From Elizabethkingia occulta (GTDB taxonomy: Bacteria; Bacteroidota; Bacteroidia; Flavobacteriales; Weeksellaceae): a stretch of DNA of 64,000 nt. Each line of letters starts with the position of its first letter. Within the stretch, counting starts at the first letter, position 1. The notes beneath the pieces are model-generated. The model worked only from the letters and a program-made list of their open reading frames with translations, was not told the origin of the DNA and did no database searches. Where the stretch lies: the NCBI RefSeq assembly GCF_002023715.1, contig NZ_MAHX01000005.1:124001-188000 (forward strand), given 5' to 3'. This document shows positions 1-6,436 of the stretch, piece by piece. Made by a program: the position numbers and the translations under genes.

Positions 1-1
1 G

Positions 2-430
2 GTAACACTTTCTCAGATTGCTATTGTGAGTGCTTTGGTTGTAATCGGAATGTTTTTATGTTTCAGATCGATAAAACCATTAATGGGAAATGCATTGGGC
101 GAGAGTTATGCTAAGTCTTTTGGAGTAAATCTGGAAAGACTAAAATACCTTGTTATTATTTGCTCTTCTCTGTTATCAGCAAGTATTACGGCATTTTTGG
201 GACCTGTTTTGTTTATCGGAATTGTAGTTCCTCATTTTTGCAGAATGTTATGGAATCCTGCCCAACTATGGCAGCAATGGATTCTTAATATATTATTTGG
301 TGCCTGCTTGTTAGAGTTGTTTTCCATTATCTCGGAACTGGCTCATTGGCCTATTAATATTATATCATCTTTGTTTGGAGTTCCTGTTATTCTGACCATG
401 CTTGTTAAAATGAACCGCCGTGCAGTCTGA
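2..430 (+). CDS. FecCD-family iron/siderophore ABC permease, 3' part
   Basis: This is the C-terminal 142 residues of an inner-membrane permease whose start lies before the window; the frame is open from base 2. Hydrophobic helices alternate with short loops. The segment GPVLFIGIVVPHFCRMLW matches the family hallmark in which a GP..F.GL..PH..R stretch precedes the last helices. Known FecCD/BtuC permeases move Fe-siderophore, heme or cobalamin into the cytoplasm with a periplasmic binding protein and an ATPase. The ATPase gene follows and overlaps this one by 11 bases, which supports co-translation. The substrate cannot be read from this fragment; iron chelate is the usual guess. Confidence 0.88.
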   Translation, partial: VTLSQIAIVSALVVIGMFLCFRSIKPLMGNALGESYAKSFGVNLERLKYLVIICSSLLSASITAFLGPVLFIGIVVPHFCRMLWNPAQLWQQWILNILFGACLLELFSIISELAHWPINIISSLFGVPVILTMLVKMNRRAV

Positions 431-1352
431 AGTTATTTTAAAATTAGAACATCTTGATATTGGCTACCAGAAAGTTTTGGTAAAAGATATCTGTGCGGAG
501 TTAAAGCTGGGAGAAGTTTGCCTGTTGATGGGAAATAACGGACAGGGAAAAACAACTCTTATTAAAAGTATCCTTGGTGAAAACAAATTGCTAAATGGTG
601 ATATTCTACTCGCAGAAAAGTCAATAAACACATTGTCTGCACTCCAAATTGCTAAAAAAATTTCAGTAGTATTTTCCAAAGCAACTATTCCAAACGGATT
701 TACAGTAAAAGACCTGATAAGTTTAGGAAAGTACATACATTACCCCTATTATTTTTCCCTTAATAAAAAAGATCAAGAAGAGGTTGTTGATATAATTAAT
801 AAGATTGGATTGCAGGAATATACAGATATGCCTCTTCAGCAGCTATCAGACGGAAACCTGCAAAAGGCTTTTATTGGCCGTGCATTAGTACAGAATACCT
901 CAGTTATTATTCTTGATGAGCCTACAACGCATTTGGATGAGAAGAACAAAACTATTGTTCTTACCACACTTCGTATGCTGGCAAAAGAATATCATAAAAC
1001 AATTCTGTTCTCCTCTCATGATTGGAGACTGGCAAAAGAATTTTCAGATAAGATATGGTATATTAAAGAAGGAGGATTATATTCTGGTATTGCCGAGGAT
1101 ATACTGTCCAACCATCCGGAATTGACAGCTCCTGCCCTTTTTCATTTTAATGAAGCATTTGTAACTCCTCATATTGAAGCATCCCAGTTACATAAAGAAA
1201 TGCTCTTCTCCGTGCTTCAAAAAAACTTCAAAAAAGACCTTTCTCAATTCAAATTTATCTTTCAGGATGGTATTTGGGATGTTTCTTCAGATACATTTCA
1301 AAAAAAAGCTAAAAGTTTTGAAGAAATTATTCAATTAATCAGAAACCTTTAA
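420..1352 (+). CDS. ABC transporter ATP-binding protein, FecE/FepC type
   Basis: This is the cytoplasmic ATPase partner of the upstream permease. A Walker A motif GNNGQGKTT lies at residues 38-46, the signature is LSDGN rather than LSGGQ, Walker B is VIILDEPT and the switch histidine sits in SSHDW. The GTG start overlaps the end of the permease gene. At 310 residues it is longer than the usual 250-265 for the family. The extra segment after about residue 240 has no motif I recognise. LSDG-type signatures are common in FecE-like importers, so activity is expected. Iron-chelate uptake is inferred from family and neighbour. Confidence 0.88.
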   Translation: MQSEVILKLEHLDIGYQKVLVKDICAELKLGEVCLLMGNNGQGKTTLIKSILGENKLLNGDILLAEKSINTLSALQIAKKISVVFSKATIPNGFTVKDLISLGKYIHYPYYFSLNKKDQEEVVDIINKIGLQEYTDMPLQQLSDGNLQKAFIGRALVQNTSVIILDEPTTHLDEKNKTIVLTTLRMLAKEYHKTILFSSHDWRLAKEFSDKIWYIKEGGLYSGIAEDILSNHPELTAPALFHFNEAFVTPHIEASQLHKEMLFSVLQKNFKKDLSQFKFIFQDGIWDVSSDTFQKKAKSFEEIIQLIRNL

Positions 1353-1382
1353 TAATCTGATAGTTCGGAAGCTTCAAATTAA

Positions 1383-1400
1383 TATTATGCATGCATAGTA
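1383..1400. promoter_or_regulatory. Upstream candidate MarR operator (copy 1)
   Basis: TATTATGCATGCATAGTA differs at one base from the perfect 18-bp palindrome found 84 bp downstream. The 12-bp core TATGCATGCATA is perfectly symmetric. The position, between the ABC gene and the marR-fad operon, suggests a second binding site for the same regulator. Confidence 0.6.
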
Positions 1401-1466
1401 TTATGCTTTTCATAGTTTTTAAAGTACTGGTTTCGAATATTTTAACAAAAATTAACTTTCCTGTGA

Positions 1467-1484
1467 TATTATGCATGCATAATA
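1467..1484. promoter_or_regulatory. Candidate MarR operator (copy 2), perfect palindrome
   Basis: TATTATGCATGCATAATA is a perfect 18-bp inverted repeat. It ends 5 bases before a TAAATTTG -7 box, so it occupies the space between the -33 and -7 positions of the marR-fad promoter. Bound protein there should block RNA polymerase, as expected for a self-regulated MarR repressor. The assignment to the adjacent MarR gene is inference. Confidence 0.68.
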
Positions 1485-1489
1485 ATTAT

Positions 1490-1497
1490 TAAATTTG
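1490..1497 (+). promoter_or_regulatory. -7 box of the marR-fad operon
   Basis: TAAATTTG fits the Bacteroidota -7 consensus TAnnTTTG exactly. No clear TTG is seen at -33. It overlaps an in-frame TTG codon at 1495, so translation probably starts at the ATG at 1522, about 18 bases after the likely transcription start. Confidence 0.6.
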
Positions 1498-1521
1498 AGA
1501 AGACCAGAATTTAATATTGAT

Positions 1522-1971
1522 ATGGATAATAACAAAGGAAGAGTTGATAACATTGATCTTATTCTGAAGCAGACCTGGCTGGCCGTTTCCAAAATGTATT
1601 CGGAGCGCGCTCAGGAATATGATTCAACAGCTGTTCAGGCTTTAACACTTTTAAAGATCGATCCTAAAGAAGGAACAAGGAGCACTAACCTTGGACCAAA
1701 GATGGCTATCGAGCCAACATCACTTACAAGAATCATTAAACTTCTTGAAGACAACGGTTATATCTATAAAGAAAAAACAACTACAGATAAAAGGGAGGTT
1801 ATAATAAAGCTTACCGATAAAGGACTTAATTCCAGAAACCTTTCAAAAGAAGTAGTAGTTAATTTCAACAAAAGAGTAATCGAAACCATTAATCCTGAAA
1901 AACTGGAAACTTTCAAGGAAGTAATGCGTGATATTTTGAATATAGCAAACGATTTAAATAACAAGAAATAA
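1522..1971 (+). CDS. MarR-family transcriptional regulator of the fad operon
   Basis: A 149-residue winged-helix regulator. The recognition region covers LGPKMAIEPTSLTRIIKLLEDNG-like residues, and the wing carries the typical DKR (TTDKREVIIKLTDKG). I chose the ATG because an upstream in-frame TTG lies inside the promoter -7 box. The gene is first in an operon with three beta-oxidation enzymes; fadN starts 14 bases after its stop. Two near-identical palindromes upstream are the likely operators. MarR proteins often bind small aromatic or CoA-linked ligands, so acyl-CoA derepression is a reasonable inference. In B. subtilis the equivalent operon uses a TetR-type FadR, so the regulator family differs. 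Confidence 0.88.
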   Translation: MDNNKGRVDNIDLILKQTWLAVSKMYSERAQEYDSTAVQALTLLKIDPKEGTRSTNLGPKMAIEPTSLTRIIKLLEDNGYIYKEKTTTDKREVIIKLTDKGLNSRNLSKEVVVNFNKRVIETINPEKLETFKEVMRDILNIANDLNNKK

Positions 1972-1985
1972 AATTCCAAATCTTT

Positions 1986-4388
1986 ATGAAAAGAAGAATA
2001 AAACATGTTACCGTTCTTGGTTCTGGGATTATGGGATCCGGTATTGCTGCACATTTTGCCAACATTGGTGTAGAAGTGTTGCTTCTGGATATTGTACCCA
2101 ACCAGCTTACTGATGCGGAAACAGCTAAAGGTCTTACATTAGAAGACAAAGCGGTTCGTAACAGAATTGCTTCCGAAAGTTTACAAAAACTTCCTAAAGC
2201 AAGTCCTGCACTACTCTATTCTCCAAAGTTTGTAAGCAGAATTACTGCAGGAAACTTCGATGACGATTTAGAGAAAATAAAAAATACTGACTGGATTATA
2301 GAGGTTGTTGTAGAGCGCCTTGACATTAAGAAGTCTGTATACGAAAAGATTGAGAAATACAGAAAACCGGGAACTTTAGTATCTTCTAATACTTCTGGTA
2401 TTCCTATTCATTTCCTTATTGAAGGAAGAAGCGATGATTTTAAAAAATACTTCGCAGGAACGCACTTCTTTAACCCGGTAAGATATTTACCACTTTTAGA
2501 GATTATTCCTACTCCGGAAACAGATCCTGATATTGTAGATTTCTATATGGAATATGGTGCTAAATTCTTGGGAAAAACTACAGTTTTAGCAAAAGATACC
2601 CCAGCGTTTATCGCTAACAGAATTGGTACTTTTGGTATTATGAATTTATTCCATTCTGTGAAAAAGCTTGGCTTAACAGTTGGTGAAATTGATAAATTAA
2701 CAGGACCAGTTATTGGACGTCCAAAATCTGCAACATTCCGTACTGCGGATGTAGTAGGTCTGGATACATTAGTACACGTAGCTAACGGAATCTATGGCAG
2801 TGGTGCAGAATCAGATACTTTCAAAGATCAATTTGTTCTACCTGATTTTGTACAATACATGATAGACAACAAGTTATTGGGATCTAAAACTGATGCTGGT
2901 TTCTTTAAAAAAGTAAAAAATGCTGATGGTAAGTCAGAAATCTTAGGTCTTAATCTTGAGACTCTACAATACGAACCACAAGGAAAATCAAGCTTCCCTA
3001 CTCTGGAATTAACAAAGACTATTGACCGTCCTATCGATCGTTTCAAAGTACTAATTGGCGGAAAAGATAAGGCTGGTGAATTCTACAGACAAATGCTGGG
3101 AGCCTTATTTGCTTATGCTTCTAATAAGGTTCCAGAAATTTCTGATGAAATCTATAAAATTGATGATGCTCTACGCGCAGGATTTGGATGGGAAAATGGT
3201 CCTTTCGAAATATGGGATGCAGTAGGCGTTCAGAAAGGTATAGAACTGGCTAAAGAAGCTGGATATGAAGTATCTGACTGGGTGAAAAATATGGCTGAAG
3301 GTACAAGCTTCTACAAAATCAATGATGAAGGACAAAAAACTTTCTTCAACGAGAAAGCTAACCAGTACGCTAATATCCCTGGACAAGATGCATTCATTAT
3401 TTTAGATAATATCAGAAAAAACAAGACTCTTTGGAGTAATTCCGGTTCTGCAATTGAGGATCTGGGAGATGGTATTATCAACTTCGAGATTCGTTCTAAA
3501 ATGAACTCTCTTGGAGGTGAAGTATTAGACGGATTAAACAGAGCAATTGATTTAGCTGAAAAAGATTACAATGGATTAGTAATCGGTAATCAGGCTGCTA
3601 ACTTCTCGGTTGGGGCCAACCTTGCTATGATCCTTATGATGGCTGTAGACCAGGATTGGGATGATCTGAATATGGCTATTAACTATTTCCAACAATCTAT
3701 GATGAGAGTACGTTACTCTTCTATTCCTGTTGTTGTGGCACCTCATGGTATGACTTTGGGTGGTGGTTGCGAAATGACGATGCATGCAGACAGAGTTGTG
3801 GCAGCAGCAGAAACTTATATCGGACTTGTTGAGTTTGGTGTTGGTGTAATCCCTGGAGGTGGTGGTTCCAAAGAACTTACTGTAAGAACAATGAAAGAAG
3901 TAATTGCGGACGATGTTAAAACAAACAGATTACGTGATGCCTTTATGAATATTGCCATGGCTAAAGTTGCAACTTCTGCATACGAAGCTTATGATATGGG
4001 TATTTTACAAAAACATAAAGATATAGTTGTTGTAAATAAAAACCGTCAGATTGCTGAAGCCAAACAAGTTGCTTTACAATTAGCTGAGCAAGGATACACA
4101 CAGCCTATCAAAGAGAAAGTAAAAGTACTTGGACAGGATGCTTTGGGTATGTTCTATGTAGGAACAGACCAGATGTTGGCTGGAAGATATATTTCTGAGC
4201 ACGATAAAAAAATAGCTGATAAGTTAGGTTTTGTAATGGCCGGAGGTAATCTTTCTGAAGCTACAGATGTATCTGAACAATACTTACTAAATCTTGAAAG
4301 AGAAGCTTTCTTATCGCTTTGTGGTGAAAGAAAAACTCTGGAAAGAATTCAGTACATGTTACAAAACGGAAAACCTCTTCGTAATTAG
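1986..4388 (+). CDS. fadN: 3-hydroxyacyl-CoA dehydrogenase/enoyl-CoA hydratase, FadN type
   Basis: A bifunctional beta-oxidation enzyme of 800 residues with the dehydrogenase part first. The NAD-binding GSGIMG lies at residues 12-17, and the central HFFNPVRYLPLLEI stretch is typical of hydroxyacyl-CoA dehydrogenases. The C-terminal part is a crotonase-fold hydratase with GMTLGGGCEM and EFGVGVIPGGGG oxyanion-hole segments. This domain order (dehydrogenase then hydratase) and the length match FadN of B. subtilis rather than E. coli FadB. It hydrates enoyl-CoA and oxidises the 3-hydroxyacyl-CoA with NAD. It is second in the marR-fadN-fadA-fadE operon; its stop codon lies inside the left repeat of the following four-helix module. 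Confidence 0.94.
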   Translation: MKRRIKHVTVLGSGIMGSGIAAHFANIGVEVLLLDIVPNQLTDAETAKGLTLEDKAVRNRIASESLQKLPKASPALLYSPKFVSRITAGNFDDDLEKIKNTDWIIEVVVERLDIKKSVYEKIEKYRKPGTLVSSNTSGIPIHFLIEGRSDDFKKYFAGTHFFNPVRYLPLLEIIPTPETDPDIVDFYMEYGAKFLGKTTVLAKDTPAFIANRIGTFGIMNLFHSVKKLGLTVGEIDKLTGPVIGRPKSATFRTADVVGLDTLVHVANGIYGSGAESDTFKDQFVLPDFVQYMIDNKLLGSKTDAGFFKKVKNADGKSEILGLNLETLQYEPQGKSSFPTLELTKTIDRPIDRFKVLIGGKDKAGEFYRQMLGALFAYASNKVPEISDEIYKIDDALRAGFGWENGPFEIWDAVGVQKGIELAKEAGYEVSDWVKNMAEGTSFYKINDEGQKTFFNEKANQYANIPGQDAFIILDNIRKNKTLWSNSGSAIEDLGDGIINFEIRSKMNSLGGEVLDGLNRAIDLAEKDYNGLVIGNQAANFSVGANLAMILMMAVDQDWDDLNMAINYFQQSMMRVRYSSIPVVVAPHGMTLGGGCEMTMHADRVVAAAETYIGLVEFGVGVIPGGGGSKELTVRTMKEVIADDVKTNRLRDAFMNIAMAKVATSAYEAYDMGILQKHKDIVVVNKNRQIAEAKQVALQLAEQGYTQPIKEKVKVLGQDALGMFYVGTDQMLAGRYISEHDKKIADKLGFVMAGGNLSEATDVSEQYLLNLEREAFLSLCGERKTLERIQYMLQNGKPLRN

Positions 4389-4417
4389 AAGTTAGAAGCA
4401 AGATATTAGAAGTTAGA
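4385..4417 (+). repeat. Left end of four-helix module 1: 13-bp direct repeats, 21-bp period
   Basis: ATTAGAAGTTAGA occurs at 4384 and again at 4405, exactly 21 bp apart. The first copy covers the fadN TAG stop and the second runs into the ATG of the four-helix gene. TTAGAAGTTAGAA (4385-4397) is perfectly complementary to TTCTAACTTCTAA on the other side of the gene. Confidence 0.8.
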
Positions 4418-4779
4418 TGAAAGCTCATAGGTTACAAGATCTACAGATTTGGCAAAAATCTATTTTATTAGTTAAGGAAGTTTATCTCTTAACAGAGAAT
4501 TTGCCGGCTGATGAAAAATATGGTCTTGTCTCTCAAATAAAAAGATGTGCAGTATCTATCCCTTCAAATATCGCTGAAGGAGCCGGAAGAAATAATTCAA
4601 AAGAATTTTATCAATTTTTAGGAATAGCCCAAGGGTCAAGCTACGAACTTGAAACACAGTTGATTCTTTTAATTGAATTGAAATTTATAGAAGAAATTAA
4701 AATTTCACCGCTTCTACAAAACCTAACTGAAATTCAGAAGATGATCTATAAGTTTAAAACAAATTTAATCGATGGTTAG
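4417..4779 (+). CDS. Four-helix-bundle protein (23S rRNA IVS / TIGR02436 type)
   Basis: A 120-residue all-helical protein. The segments LQIWQKSILLVKEVY, GLVSQIKRCAVSIPSNIAEG, NNSKEFYQFLGIAQGSSYEL and ELETQLILL form the standard pattern of the family first seen in intervening sequences of 23S rRNA genes; related proteins include diversity-generating retroelement Avd. The molecular role in this setting is unknown. The gene sits between fadN and fadA in the same direction and fills the spacer from end to end with its repeats. It has no metabolic link to its neighbours, so it looks like an inserted module. The reading frame is intact. Confidence 0.88.
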   Translation: MKAHRLQDLQIWQKSILLVKEVYLLTENLPADEKYGLVSQIKRCAVSIPSNIAEGAGRNNSKEFYQFLGIAQGSSYELETQLILLIELKFIEEIKISPLLQNLTEIQKMIYKFKTNLIDG

Positions 4780-4786
4780 ACTCATC

Positions 4787-4814
4787 TCTAACCTCTAAAT
4801 TCTAACTTCTAAAT
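4787..4814 (+). repeat. Right end of four-helix module 1: tandem 14-bp repeats, inverted to the left end
   Basis: TCTAACCTCTAAAT is followed directly by TCTAACTTCTAAAT, with one mismatch between units. Bases 4800-4812 are the exact reverse complement of 4385-4397, so in RNA the ends could pair and loop out the four-helix gene. The repeat ends one base before the fadA ATG. Confidence 0.8.
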
Positions 4815-4815
4815 T

Positions 4816-5994
4816 ATGAAACAAGCATATATAGTTGCAGGATACAGATCAGCGGTTGGTAAAGCTCCGAAAGGTTCACTCCGCTTTACAAGACCAGATG
4901 TAATGGCTGCAACAGTTATTGAAAAATTAGTGGGTGATTTCCCACAACTAGATAAAGACAGAATAGATGACCTTATCGTTGGTAATGCAATGCCAGAAGC
5001 AGAGCAAGGACTTAACGTAGCACGTCTTATTTCTCTTATGGGGCTTAACACCGATAAAGTACCGGGTGTTACAGTAAACAGATATTGTGCATCAGGATCA
5101 GAAGCTATTGCATTAGCATCTGCAAAAATCCAGACTGGTATGGCAGATTGTATTATTGCAGGGGGTACTGAATCTATGAGCTATATTCCTATGGGTGGAT
5201 ACAAACCGGTTCCGGAATCTCATATGGCAAAAGATCATCCTGATTACTATTGGGGAATGGGCTATACTGCCGAAGCTGTGGCAAAAGAATACAATATTTC
5301 CAGAGAAGAGCAAGATCAGTTTGCATTCGAGTCTCACCAGAAAGCTTTAAAAGCAATCGCAGAAGGCAGATTTGCAAATCAAATAGCTTCCATTCCTGTA
5401 GAGTATACTTTTCTGGATGAAAACCAAAAAACGCAGACTAAGAAATTTGATTTCTCTGTGGATGAAGGACCAAGAAAGGATACTTCTCTTGAAGGTTTGG
5501 CAAAATTAAAACCTGTTTTTGCTAATGGAGGATCTGTGACTGCAGGTAACTCTTCACAGATGTCAGATGGTGCTGCATTTGTTTTGGTAGTATCAGAAGA
5601 ATTTCTGAAAGAATTTAACCTTACCCCAATTGCGAGATTAGCATCTTATGCAGCGGCAGGTGTACCGCCAAGAATTATGGGAATAGGACCTATCTATGCT
5701 ATTCCTAAAGCGTTGAAACAGGCAGGACTTTCTCTTAATGATATTGATTTGATAGAGCTTAATGAAGCTTTTGCTTCTCAGTCTGTAGCTATTAAGAAAG
5801 AATTAGGATTGAATCCTGATATTCTTAATGTAAACGGAGGTGCTATTGCACTGGGACACCCGCTAGGTTGTACAGGAACAAAACTGACAGTACAACTTTT
5901 GGATGAAATGAGAAAAAGAGGTAATAAATATGGTTTAGTTTCTATGTGTGTAGGTACAGGACAAGGAGCTGCCTCAGTTTTTGAATTATTATAA
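4816..5994 (+). CDS. fadA: Acetyl-CoA C-acyltransferase (3-ketoacyl-CoA thiolase)
   Basis: A thiolase of 392 residues, the normal family length. The nucleophile is Cys91 in NRYCASGSEAI. The later catalytic blocks NEAFASQ, GGAIALGHPLGCTG and CVGTGQG are all intact. It cleaves 3-ketoacyl-CoA with CoA to acetyl-CoA plus a shortened acyl-CoA, the last beta-oxidation step. It lies third among the fad operon enzymes by position, after fadN and before the acyl-CoA dehydrogenase, as in B. subtilis fadNAE. No Shine-Dalgarno sequence is visible; the start directly follows the module repeat. Confidence 0.95.
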   Translation: MKQAYIVAGYRSAVGKAPKGSLRFTRPDVMAATVIEKLVGDFPQLDKDRIDDLIVGNAMPEAEQGLNVARLISLMGLNTDKVPGVTVNRYCASGSEAIALASAKIQTGMADCIIAGGTESMSYIPMGGYKPVPESHMAKDHPDYYWGMGYTAEAVAKEYNISREEQDQFAFESHQKALKAIAEGRFANQIASIPVEYTFLDENQKTQTKKFDFSVDEGPRKDTSLEGLAKLKPVFANGGSVTAGNSSQMSDGAAFVLVVSEEFLKEFNLTPIARLASYAAAGVPPRIMGIGPIYAIPKALKQAGLSLNDIDLIELNEAFASQSVAIKKELGLNPDILNVNGGAIALGHPLGCTGTKLTVQLLDEMRKRGNKYGLVSMCVGTGQGAASVFELL

Positions 5995-6023
5995 AATTTT
6001 AGATTTTAAATTCTAAATTTTAG
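5994..6023 (+). repeat. Left end of four-helix module 2: AAATTTTAG pair, 21-bp period
   Basis: AAATTTTAG occurs at 5994 and 6015, again exactly 21 bp apart as in module 1. The first copy starts on the last base of the fadA stop. The stretch is roughly complementary to the repeat after the gene. AT-richness makes chance similarity more likely than for module 1. Confidence 0.6.
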
Positions 6024-6028
6024 TTGAA

Positions 6029-6385
6029 ATGAGTTTCAAAGAAGATAACTTAATTCAGAATAAAACATTTGAATTTGCATTAGAGATTATCAAGTTTTAT
6101 GAAATTTGTAAATCTCAAAATGAATTTATTCTGGCAAAGCAAATTCTTCGTTGCGGAACTTCCATTGGTGCTAATGTAGAAGAAGCGATAGCAGCTCAAA
6201 GTAAAAAAGATTTTATTTCTAAGCTTTCTATTGCAAATAAAGAGGCTTGAGAAACAAAATACTGGGTAAGGCTTTATGAGTCATCAAATCTGGTTCAGTT
6301 TAACTTAGATTTTTATTTAAAAGAAATTGAAAGCATTATTAATATTTTAACTAAGATTATTAAAACATCATCTGAAAATTTATAA
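6029..6385 (+). pseudogene. Four-helix-bundle gene interrupted by in-frame TGA
   Basis: The first 73 codons encode a typical four-helix-bundle start, including QILRCGTSIGANVEEAIAAQ and SKKDFISKLSIANKEA. A TGA follows at codon 74 (6248-6250), and the same frame then continues with ETKYWVRLYESSNLVQFNL to a TAA, giving 118 codons overall. Family members usually read KEARETKYWL here, so TGA most simply arose from a CGA arginine codon by one C-to-T change. It is homologous to, but clearly diverged from, the intact copy between fadN and fadA. Either the gene is dead or only the N-terminal half is made. It fills the fadA-fadE spacer. Confidence 0.85.
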
Positions 6386-6395
6386 ACAGAATCTC

Positions 6396-6426
6396 ACTTA
6401 AAATATAAAATCTATAACTTAAAATT
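6396..6426 (+). repeat. Right end of four-helix module 2: ACTTAAAAT pair, 21-bp period
   Basis: ACTTAAAAT occurs at 6396 and 6417, 21 bp apart. The stretch is an imperfect inverted match of the left end (5994-6023). It ends 10 bases before the fadE ATG, so the module takes up nearly all of the intergenic space. Confidence 0.55.
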
Positions 6427-6436
6427 AATCAAACAC

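Noticed and set aside
6248-6250. UGA recoding or selenocysteine in the second four-helix gene
   Set aside because: No SECIS-like element or selenium genes are seen, and a single CGA-to-TGA change explains it; other genes here use TGA as a stop (for example at 430).
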